Below, piece by piece: positions 58,329 to 64,000 of a stretch of DNA of 64,000 nucleotides (its first letter is position 1; the number at the start of each line of letters is the position of its first letter). The notes under the pieces are model-generated. The model did no database searches, was not told the DNA's origin, and saw nothing but the letters and a program-made list of their open reading frames with translations. Location: contig NZ_JAAZWE010000007.1 of assembly GCF_013185185.1 (NCBI RefSeq), positions 248,001-312,000 on the forward strand. Reading direction: 5' to 3'. The stretch comes from Saccharibacillus endophyticus (GTDB lineage: Bacteria > Bacillota > Bacilli > Paenibacillales > Paenibacillaceae). The translations under genes and the position numbers were made by a program.

Positions 58329-58430
58329 TACCATGACCGCTTAAGATGTTAGCTTACGCCCATCGGAAACCCACTTGAACCTTGCGTGTTTCCGATGAGC
58401 GTAAACCTTGGATTTGATGCGGTCAAGGTA
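58329..58430. repeat. Nested inverted-repeat element between dgk and dck
   Basis: Outer arms TACCATGACCGC (58329-58340) and GCGGTCAAGGTA (58419-58430) pair at 11 of 12. Inner arms TTACGCCCATCGGAAAC (58354-58370) and GTTTCCGATGAGCGTAA (58388-58404) pair except one position. The right side CGTAAACCTTGGATTTG matches the skeleton of the element before dgk, but the stem sequences are different. It ends 41 bp before dck. Confidence 0.7.
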
Positions 58431-58471
58431 CTATTTCAAGTTATTCAAACAGAAGGAGTCTGACTTTAACG

Positions 58472-59140
58472 ATGACACAAATTTCTATTCCCTCCGATGC
58501 GCTGATTACGGTAGCCGGTACAGTAGGCGTGGGCAAATCGACGCTTACGGCTGCTCTTGCCCAGCGCCTTGATTTCCGGACTTCGCTGGAGAAGGTTGAC
58601 CATAACCCGTATTTGGAAAAGTTTTATCACGATTTCGAACGCTGGAGCTTCCATCTGCAAATCTACTTCCTCGCGGAGCGTTTTAAAGAACAAAAAGCGA
58701 TCTTCGAAGCGGGCGGCGGTTTCGTGCAGGATCGTTCGATCTATGAAGACACCGGAATTTTCGCCAAAATGCACGCCGACCAAGGCACGATGTCCGCAGT
58801 CGATTACGAGACGTATTCGAGCCTGTTCGAAGCGATGGTAATGACGCCTTATTTCCCGCATCCGGACGTTCTTATTTATCTGGAAGGCAGTCTTCCGTCG
58901 ATTCTCGGACGCATTACGGAGCGGGGTCGCGAGATGGAGATTCAGACCGAAGTGACGTACTGGGAAAAGATGCACGGACGTTACGCGGATTGGATCGGCA
59001 GTTTCGACGCTTGCCCGGTATTGCGTCTCAATATTGACGAATACGACGTAAACGATCCTTCTTCGTTGGATGACATCATTTCCAGAATCGGAGTCGCTAT
59101 TCAAGAATCGCGCAGGGCCAAAGCAAGCTTGAACGTCTAA
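58472..59140 (+). CDS. dck: Deoxyadenosine/deoxycytidine kinase
   Basis: A 222-residue deoxynucleoside kinase: P-loop GTVGVGKST (16-24), FYHDFERWSFHLQIYFLAERF, and the D-R-S motif in QDRSIYEDTGIFA that is standard in the dCK branch. Same family as dgk next to it, from an old duplication. It salvages deoxyadenosine and deoxycytidine. AGAAGGAGTCTGAC precedes ATG. The pair order (dgk then dck) and the interposed repeat mean that dck may have its own transcript. Confidence 0.92.
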   Translation: MTQISIPSDALITVAGTVGVGKSTLTAALAQRLDFRTSLEKVDHNPYLEKFYHDFERWSFHLQIYFLAERFKEQKAIFEAGGGFVQDRSIYEDTGIFAKMHADQGTMSAVDYETYSSLFEAMVMTPYFPHPDVLIYLEGSLPSILGRITERGREMEIQTEVTYWEKMHGRYADWIGSFDACPVLRLNIDEYDVNDPSSLDDIISRIGVAIQESRRAKASLNV

Positions 59141-59162
59141 TTCATCAACGGAGGTGGCGGTC

Positions 59163-59861
59163 ATGAAGCTGTTTCGAATCTCGCCGTTCGTACAGGGACG
59201 AAGCCGGATGGAGGACTTTCTGCGGGATTGTTTTGTCAGCATGGGATATCCGGGAATCGGAAATCTTGAACATGCGGACGAAGCGGAGGTTTCTAAGCGG
59301 CTTAATCGGGTGTATGGATATGAAGGGACCGGATTACGGCGTGTCCTTGCAGATGTGAACATCTTCGTACAAGGCATGGAGGACGGCGATTACGTGGTCG
59401 TTTCGGCTCAAGGGAATGTCTGGTTAGGCGATCTCGGCGACTACTATTATCGGGACGACTACGATAGCCCCGAAGAAGCGACTTGCCATCGGCGGGGTGT
59501 CACCTGGCTTGGCGTGCTGCCGGAATCTTCGCTGAACCCGTTGCTGCGAGACTTCGTTTCCCAATCGGCCGGAGCGGAAGGCGGGAATATGGCTTCTTTC
59601 CCGCTGCCTGTCGATCTGGCCGGATTGGAACTGTTCGCGGCGCAATCGCCCGGAGGCACTGTCCCCGGGCTTTCGAGTGCGGCAGAACCGGCGTCGAGCG
59701 GTACTCCAAACTCTGCCCAATCTGCTGCGAATCATTCGCGGGCGCAGGTGGACGAGGAGACGGTTCGCGAAGCGATTGCCGCTTTGCGCGACATGCTTCG
59801 CAGTGACGATTCGGAGCTTCGTTTGCGTGCGGCGGAAGCGCTGCTCAAGTATGCGAAATAA
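59163..59861 (+). CDS. Uncharacterised protein with a C-terminal HEAT-like repeat
   Basis: A 232-residue protein. The N-terminal 125 residues (MKLFRISPFVQGRSRMEDFL ... GDYVVVSAQGNVWLGDLGDYYY...CHRRGVTWLGVLP) resemble small PUA/EVE-like modules associated with restriction or RNA-binding proteins, with a CHRRGVxW motif. A linker rich in Ser, Ala and Pro follows (about 140-185), then one HEAT-like repeat (EAIAALRDMLRSDDSELRLRAAEALLKYA). GGAGGTGG lies before ATG at 59163. It starts 22 bp after dck and may be co-transcribed. Function unknown. Confidence 0.65.
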   Translation: MKLFRISPFVQGRSRMEDFLRDCFVSMGYPGIGNLEHADEAEVSKRLNRVYGYEGTGLRRVLADVNIFVQGMEDGDYVVVSAQGNVWLGDLGDYYYRDDYDSPEEATCHRRGVTWLGVLPESSLNPLLRDFVSQSAGAEGGNMASFPLPVDLAGLELFAAQSPGGTVPGLSSAAEPASSGTPNSAQSAANHSRAQVDEETVREAIAALRDMLRSDDSELRLRAAEALLKYAK

Positions 59862-60021
59862 CGAATTCGGCGGGTAACGGCTTCTCGGCAAAAGGGAATA
59901 GGGAAACCGGAAAAATTCCGGCTTTCGATCCTTTCGACGCGGGCTGGTTTCTTCCGCCGCCGCCGTGCTAAGATGAGTTGAACTGAATCAGACAAAAGAA
60001 AGTGGAGAGAGGCGTGAGAGA

Positions 60022-60867
60022 GTGGATTGGGATTTATTTTCATTATTTAAATCACTGATTCTGGGCTTCGTCGAAGGGATGACGGAATTTGCGCCGGTAT
60101 CGTCGACCGGGCATATGATTATCGTCGACGATCTATGGTTGAAGTCGAAAGAGTTTTTGGGTTCTCCTTACGTGGCCAACACGTTTAAGGTCGTGATCCA
60201 GTTAGGCTCGATTTTGGCCGTCGTTATTTTGTTCCGCGAAAAGTTCTATGAACTGCTCGGATTGAAAGGACGGCATTCCGGCGCTCCCAAAGGCACGCCG
60301 AAACTGAACCTGCTGCATATCTTGGTCGGTCTGCTGCCTGCGACCGTGCTGGGTCTGCTGTTCGACGATTATATCGACGAGCATCTGTTTTCGCTCAAAA
60401 CGGTATTATGGGCGCTGGTGGCCGGAGCGATCCTGATGATCGTGGCCGACCTCGTGATGCGCCGATCGAATCGTCGGGTGACCGAGAACGTGGACGAAAT
60501 TACATACGGCAAAGCGCTCTCGATGGGGCTGTTCCAATGCTTGTCGCTATGGCCGGGTTTTTCGCGCTCGGGCGCGACGATCTCGGGCGGCGTGCTGGTC
60601 GGGATGAGCCACCGCGCTTCCGCCGATTTTACGTTCATCATGGCCGTGCCGATCATGGCGGGCGCAAGCCTGTTGTTCATCGTGAAAAACTGGGAGTACT
60701 TTACGATCGACGCGCTGCCGTACTTTATCGTCGGATTCATTAGCGCTTTCGTATTCGCGATCATCTCGATCCGCTTCTTCCTGAAGCTGATCAACCGGGT
60801 CAAGCTGATTCCGTTCGCGATCTATCGGATCGTGCTCGCGGCTATCATCTACCTGGTTTGGTTCTGA
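60022..60867 (+). CDS. uppP: Undecaprenyl-diphosphatase
   Basis: A 281-residue membrane protein with eight predicted helices. Family motifs are FVEGMTEFAPVSSTGHM near residue 16 (the EG and STGH residues form the active site) and PGFSRSGATISGG near 178. It recycles the lipid carrier undecaprenyl diphosphate for wall synthesis and gives bacitracin tolerance. Starts with GTG, with a GGAGAGAGG site 9 bp before. A terminator-like hairpin follows. Confidence 0.95.
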   Translation: MDWDLFSLFKSLILGFVEGMTEFAPVSSTGHMIIVDDLWLKSKEFLGSPYVANTFKVVIQLGSILAVVILFREKFYELLGLKGRHSGAPKGTPKLNLLHILVGLLPATVLGLLFDDYIDEHLFSLKTVLWALVAGAILMIVADLVMRRSNRRVTENVDEITYGKALSMGLFQCLSLWPGFSRSGATISGGVLVGMSHRASADFTFIMAVPIMAGASLLFIVKNWEYFTIDALPYFIVGFISAFVFAIISIRFFLKLINRVKLIPFAIYRIVLAAIIYLVWF

Positions 60868-60887
60868 TCGACGGGTAGAGGTATAAT
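60858..60887 (+). promoter_or_regulatory. Possible promoter for the Trp-rich gene
   Basis: TTGGTT (60858-60863), 18 bp, TATAAT (60882-60887) inside the end of uppP. The following hairpin (60891-60928) with T-run would then lie within the leader, making attenuation possible. Weak -35. Confidence 0.3.
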
Positions 60888-60890
60888 TGA

Positions 60891-60928
60891 AGCCTGTACG
60901 GCCTTTGAGGCCGTGCGGGCTTTTTCAT
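60891..60928 (+). terminator. Terminator or attenuator after uppP
   Basis: AGCCTGTACGGCC and GGCCGTGCGGGCT with loop TTTGA, followed by T5. Confidence 0.8.
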
Positions 60929-60949
60929 ATCGGAAAGGAGAGGAAGCGC

Positions 60950-61501
60950 ATGACCGTCCCGCATCTGCTGAAAAACGTGCTCAAAAGCCTCGTGTTCGTG
61001 CTGTACTTTCCGATCTATCTGATTCAAACGGCATTCGGCTGGTTGTGGAACAAAGTGCTGGAACCGATAACGTCCTGGTTCATGCTGCGGATCGTAATGC
61101 CGATTACGGCTTGGGTCTGGCGATTTATGCTGGAGCCGCTGTGGCGGTACGTGTTTGAAATTCCGGGACGCTGGCTGTGGAAAAACCTGCTGAGGCCGCT
61201 GCTTCTTTTCATATGGAAAGGAATCGTCTATCCGTTTTTCTACTATATTCTTTATATTCCGCTTCGTTTTCTCTGGGTGTATCTGCTTCGGGGTTTTTAC
61301 GTGCATATTTTGAAACCGGTGCTGCACGCTTGCGAGATTGCGGCGGTCTGGATCGGAAAAGCGTTGGCGGCCTTATGGCGCATGATCGTGGTTCGTCCGC
61401 TGCGATGGCTGTGGCGAACCGTTCTTTCGCCTCCGTTATCTTGGTTGAAAAAGGAAGTGCTGAAGCCGATCGCCGATCAATTCCGTCAATGGTTCGGTTA
61501 A
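60950..61501 (+). CDS. Trp/Pro-rich amphipathic protein of unknown function
   Basis: A 183-residue protein with about 20 Trp (11%) and many Pro, Leu and Arg. It has imperfect units of the type W-(L/W)-x-x-x-L-x-P-(L/I)-x-x-W spaced about 15-22 residues (LWNKVLEPITSW, AWVWRFMLEPLWRYV, RWLWKNLLRPLLLF, RFLWVYLLRGFY, LWRMIVVRPLRWLW, LSWLKKEVLKPIADQF). Hydrophobic stretches suggest membrane contact rather than classic transmembrane helices. GGAAAGGAGAGG precedes the ATG. The position after uppP suggests an envelope role; the family was not recognised. Confidence 0.7.
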   Translation: MTVPHLLKNVLKSLVFVLYFPIYLIQTAFGWLWNKVLEPITSWFMLRIVMPITAWVWRFMLEPLWRYVFEIPGRWLWKNLLRPLLLFIWKGIVYPFFYYILYIPLRFLWVYLLRGFYVHILKPVLHACEIAAVWIGKALAALWRMIVVRPLRWLWRTVLSPPLSWLKKEVLKPIADQFRQWFG

Positions 61502-61806
61502 AATGTTTACGATTCGGATACAATTCGGCGGCCTTTTCGAAATAAGGAATCTCTAAAATAAGGATTGCAGCAGGCGGAAGGCGGGAGAAAAGATACAGTT
61601 TTGACGCTTTTGCACAAAACAATAGCAAGCGGTTTAGTTTCGGGTAAAATAAGGCGAGGACGTTTCGCGAAACGTGAACATATGAGCAAATGAGGAAAAA
61701 CGTGTCGATTTGTGCAACTTGTCTCGTATAGCTGACGTCTAAAGTAAAGAAGAGCGTCCGATTAAAGAATCGCATAAGCGCATGACGCACCAGAAGGGGG
61801 ATCCAC
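61502..61806. other. Intergenic region upstream of the L,D-transpeptidase gene
   Basis: About 305 bp without a gene. It contains a perfect 16-bp palindrome ACGTTTCGCGAAACGT at 61660-61675, possibly an operator. No convincing -35/-10 pair at standard spacing was found, although TTGACG (61601) and TATAGC (61726) are present. Confidence 0.4.
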
Positions 61807-62700
61807 ATGAAGAATTTGAGAAGATGGATGACGGCACTGACTTTGTTGGCCCTGTTTGTAGGAAGCTTTTCCTTTGCGGGAGCCGCGCAGGCTGCCGAAA
61901 GTACGGGGCAACTGATTATTATCAACAAAAAGACGAACCAATTGGCCTTTTTCGATAACGGCAAGTTGAACGCCACGTTCTCCGTAGCTACGGGCAAGAC
62001 GAACGATTTGACGCCGGAAGGCAAATTCAAGATCGTCAACAAAATCAAAAACCGTCCTTACTATAAGGACAACATTCCGGGCGGCGATCCGAAGAACCCG
62101 CTGGGCGACCGTTGGTTGGGCCTTGAAGTGGGCAGCACGTACGGCACCACTTACGCGATCCACGGCAACAGCAACGAGAACTCGATCGGCAAGTACGTGA
62201 GCGCGGGCTGCATCCGCATGCACAACGAAGAGATTCGCGGGCTGTTCGAGAAAGTCGATAAAGGCACGTACGCCGTGATCACGACGTCGAGCTTGAGCTT
62301 CGAGCAAATCGCGGCCAACAACGGCTACTCGGTAAGCGGCAGCGGCGAATTCGCGGGCAGCGTATTCGTGAACGGCAAGCTGCAAAAGATGGACGACAAA
62401 ATCATGAACATCAACTCGACGCTGTACGTGCCGCTGCGCGAAGGGTTCGAGATGCTGGGCGGAACAGTGAACTGGAATGCCAAAAACATGACGGTTACCG
62501 CGACGGTCGGCAAAAAAACGATCGTTCACACCGCGAAGTCCAAGACTGCGAAAGTGAACGGCAAGTCGGTTAACATGACGGCTTCGCGCTTCGTGGGCAA
62601 CAAGTTGTACGTTCCGCTGCGCGACGTGTCCAAGCTGTCGGGATACACGGTGAAGTGGTATGGGAAAGAGAACGTCGTATCTCTGATCGCGCCGAAGTAA
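61807..62700 (+). CDS. Secreted L,D-transpeptidase with a copper-amine-oxidase-N-like domain
   Basis: A 297-residue secreted protein: signal peptide (1-30), YkuD catalytic domain (about 34-160) with H119 in AIHGN and C135 in SAGCIRMHN, then a C-terminal domain (about 190-297) with the NGKLQKMDDKIMNINSTLYVPLREG / ADSRFVGNKLYVPLRD pattern of Cu_amine_oxidN1 domains common in Paenibacillus wall proteins. It makes 3-3 cross-links in peptidoglycan or attaches proteins to it. AGAAGGGGGATCC precedes ATG. Confidence 0.93.
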   Translation: MKNLRRWMTALTLLALFVGSFSFAGAAQAAESTGQLIIINKKTNQLAFFDNGKLNATFSVATGKTNDLTPEGKFKIVNKIKNRPYYKDNIPGGDPKNPLGDRWLGLEVGSTYGTTYAIHGNSNENSIGKYVSAGCIRMHNEEIRGLFEKVDKGTYAVITTSSLSFEQIAANNGYSVSGSGEFAGSVFVNGKLQKMDDKIMNINSTLYVPLREGFEMLGGTVNWNAKNMTVTATVGKKTIVHTAKSKTAKVNGKSVNMTASRFVGNKLYVPLRDVSKLSGYTVKWYGKENVVSLIAPK

Positions 62701-62707
62701 GGGCGCT

Positions 62708-62798
62708 GCGGGAGAAATTCGGTAAAGACGCTGTTTCGCTCGGAAAGCCTCCGGCTTTCCGGACTCAAAGGCGTCTTGACCTGAATTTCTCCCTCCGC
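62708..62798. repeat. Dispersed palindromic element, copy F (short form)
   Basis: Arms GCGGGAGAAATTC and GAATTTCTCCCTCCGC, AAGACGCTGTTTCGCTCGG and its partner CAAAGGCGTCTTGACC, tip GAAAGCC/GGCTTTC. Near-twin of copy D and directly behind the L,D-transpeptidase stop codon. Confidence 0.8.
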
Positions 62799-62962
62799 TC
62801 CGCTGGGATTTCGGCAGGAGAATAACATTCTCGGTTTGGTAAAAGGGAAGGGATTCAGGCGGAATAGTCCTAAATCGCATTACGATGCATGAATGAGAAG
62901 AAATCGGAAGAACGAAGATCAAAAGGCTCGGTTTCCACTTCGGTGGGAGCGGGGCTTTTTTT

Positions 62963-63148
62963 GATTAAGTGGATATGTGCAGTTATTTTCGACAGTATGG
63001 GAAGAGGATCGGGGAATAAGTACATATATACAGTTAATACGTCTGGTTGTTGTGCTTTTGCGGGTATTCTCTTTGATTAACTGTATATATGTATTTAATT
63101 TTTCGGGATAGGGTGTTCAAGGCAAAATAGATGGACATATGCAGGTAT
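62963..63148. repeat. Cluster of four short A/T-rich repeats (same family as at 4268-4389)
   Basis: Copies at 62963-62991 (GATTAAGTGGATATGTGCAG), 63012-63037 (AATAAGTACATATATACAG), 63074-63105 (reverse orientation) and 63121-63148 (CAAAATAGATGGACATATGC). The second and third form an 18-bp perfect inverted pair (TACATATATACAGTTAAT). The 62799-63177 stretch holds this cluster and no recognisable gene. Confidence 0.6.
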
Positions 63149-63177
63149 CGGGTGAGTGGTTGAATCGCATCGTCTGT

Positions 63178-63567
63178 TTAACGGTATTTCCGTACCTGCA
63201 CGAATTCGATCATCGGATGCAGGAACAGGCCGATCACGAGCAGGATCAGAAGGAAAGGCGATTGGGTGCCGTAGAACCATTGTTCGCTGACGCATGCAAG
63301 AAACAGCAGGGCGAGCAGGATGTAGTAGCCGATCATGCCGCTTTTTTCGGAGATGCGTTTTCCCAACTCCTCGTCTTGGCGGACGCCGTTGTCTTCTCCT
63401 TTGCGACCCCAAGTCACGGCGGAGAAGAACAGCATCAAGGTGGAGCCGATCGCGAGTATTTCGTTGAAGCCCGTAGGCTGCCCGGAGAATACCTTGTACA
63501 GCGTATAGCTGGTGATCATGACTGCGGTTGCTCCGGTAATCCAACTGAGGATGCGTTTGGTGGTCAT
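63178..63567 (-). CDS. Small membrane protein, partner of the XRE regulator
   Basis: A 129-residue protein with four predicted helices (about 8-24, 35-52, 78-96 and 102-120) and a charged loop GRKGEDNGVRQDEELGKRISEKSG between the second and third. It resembles DUF2178-like membrane proteins often found behind small XRE regulators. AAGGAAGGAATAAACC precedes ATG. Its start is 3 bp after the regulator stop, so the two genes are one operon. Confidence 0.78.
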   Translation of the reverse strand: MTTKRILSWITGATAVMITSYTLYKVFSGQPTGFNEILAIGSTLMLFFSAVTWGRKGEDNGVRQDEELGKRISEKSGMIGYYILLALLFLACVSEQWFYGTQSPFLLILLVIGLFLHPMIEFVQVRKYR

Positions 63568-63570
63568 GGT

Positions 63571-63771
63571 TTATTCCTTCCTTTCCGGAATGAAGCATTG
63601 CTCCATCGTGAGTCCGAGTATGCGTGCAAGGTCAAAGGCAAGCTGGAGGCCGGGATCATATTTGTCGTTTTCGATCGCGTTGATCGTTTGACGGCTGACG
63701 TCGCACAGTTCGGCCAAACGCCCCTGAGATAAGCCGAGTTGTTCCCGATGTTCTTTGATACGATTTTGCAT
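63571..63771 (-). CDS. Small XRE-family regulator
   Basis: A 66-residue helix-turn-helix protein: REQLGLSQGRLAELCDVSRQTINAIENDKYDPGLQLAFDLARIL, the usual Cro/CI-like layout with the Firmicute-type RQTI-xx-IE recognition helix. It has no sensor domain and probably autoregulates the two-gene operon. Upstream on the minus strand are two direct repeats TTTACACT (63842-63849 and 63867-63874) that could be its operator, overlapping a possible promoter. Confidence 0.9.
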   Translation of the reverse strand: MQNRIKEHREQLGLSQGRLAELCDVSRQTINAIENDKYDPGLQLAFDLARILGLTMEQCFIPERKE

Positions 63772-63841
63772 GGCAGGACCGCTTTCTGTAGAGGATCAAA
63801 ATACTGGAAAAAAGAGCAGCAAAGAAAAATCGAACATTTCA

Positions 63842-63874
63842 AGTGTAAAATATGTTTGACACATTGAGTGTAAA
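63842..63874 (-). promoter_or_regulatory. Direct repeats, possible XRE operator
   Basis: Two copies of TTTACACT on the minus strand, 25 bp apart, 70-103 bp before the XRE start. The first is also a passable -35 (TTTACA) with TATTTT 16 bp downstream. Confidence 0.35.
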
Positions 63875-64000
63875 TCAAAAAGAGCAGCCTGTAAAGAGTT
63901 TTTGACACCTGAACCTATTTTCAAACTTCGAATACGCTTCGCCAAGTTCGAAGATCCGCTGGAACTGTCTCTAGTAATTAACGCGGATATGCGTTACCGT
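63875..64000. other. Right edge, no gene recognised
   Basis: The last 126 bases contain TTTTGACACC (possible plus-strand -35) and an ACTTCGAA/TTCGAAGA inverted pair, but no reading frame of coding character is complete. Confidence 0.3.

Noticed and set aside
62889-63080. 63-codon frame on the plus strand
   Set aside because: Runs through the A/T-rich repeat cluster; composition is not coding-like and there is no good ribosome site.
1-64000. CRISPR array, tRNA, rRNA, prophage or complete insertion sequence
   Set aside because: No regularly spaced direct repeats with unique spacers, no cloverleaf-like or rRNA-like sequences, and no transposase, integrase or phage structural genes were recognised on reading both strands.

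Overview
The window looks like chromosomal DNA of a Gram-positive, endospore-forming member of the Paenibacillaceae (Paenibacillus or Saccharibacillus type). This is inferred from strong AGGAGG-type ribosome binding sites, a Spo0E-like phosphatase, a dGK/dCK kinase pair, S-layer homology domains, an LPQTG wall protein, a c-di-AMP riboswitch in front of an NlpC/P60 hydrolase, many secreted glycoside hydrolases and a G+C content that is clearly above 50%. No rRNA, tRNA, CRISPR array, prophage or complete insertion sequence was seen.

Layout. 1-9.3 kb is a carbohydrate region: the end of a Gfo/Idh/MocA oxidoreductase, an RpiR-type regulator, an AraC regulator next to a GH4 glycosidase, two duplicated lipoproteins, a TetM/EF-G-like GTPase and a secreted GH43 arabinanase with a good sigma-A promoter and a cre-like site. 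9.4-19.8 kb holds methionine aminopeptidase, a YtxH-like stress protein, a very large surface protein with two complete metallophosphatase units plus three SLH domains, a YgjP-type metallopeptidase, a serine hydrolase, a lipoprotein, a MerR/LysE gene-fusion scar and a polysaccharide deacetylase. 20-29 kb holds a carbamoyltransferase-like enzyme between two copies of an unknown family, an ECF sigma factor with its membrane partner, a degenerate APH-like protein, and a DUF2087/MFS/phosphatase/ArsR-DUF2087 cluster. 29.3-34.3 kb has two paralogous GH5-X2-CBM46-type cellulases around an M29 aminopeptidase. 34.5-41.9 kb has an MCP, an ABC exporter behind a strongly folded leader, the riboswitch-controlled NlpC/P60 protein, a Spo0E-like protein, a CYTH protein, an Nfu-N-like protein and RluF. 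41.9-45.4 kb is a tightly overlapping vWA / PP2C / membrane kinase triad. 45.7-54.3 kb has a 1330-residue LPQTG adhesin and a convergent two-component pair (a hybrid kinase with two kinase modules and a REC-BTAD regulator). 54.4-64 kb has an SGNH-hydrolase remnant, a DUF2294/REC/DUF2294 cassette, dgk-dck, undecaprenyl-diphosphatase, a Trp-rich protein, an L,D-transpeptidase and an XRE/membrane-protein pair.

How genes fit together. Plant-polysaccharide use is the clearest theme: GH4, GH43 and two GH5 enzymes, AraC and RpiR regulators, and cre-like sites in front of several of them suggest CcpA control. A second theme is the cell envelope: SLH protein, LPQTG protein, NlpC/P60, UppP, L,D-transpeptidase and deacetylase. 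A third is signalling by phosphorylation: the triad, the hybrid kinase, the DUF2294/REC cassette and the ECF system.

The most unusual material is between genes. Three families of intergenic repeats can be read by eye: (i) six copies of an approximately 90-190 bp imperfect palindrome with conserved arms and a variable tip; (ii) two nested inverted-repeat elements directly upstream of dgk and dck whose stems differ in sequence but stay paired, plus two miniature versions elsewhere; (iii) seven copies of a short A/T-rich motif in two clusters 58 kb apart. All motif readings, distances and alignments were made by eye without searches.
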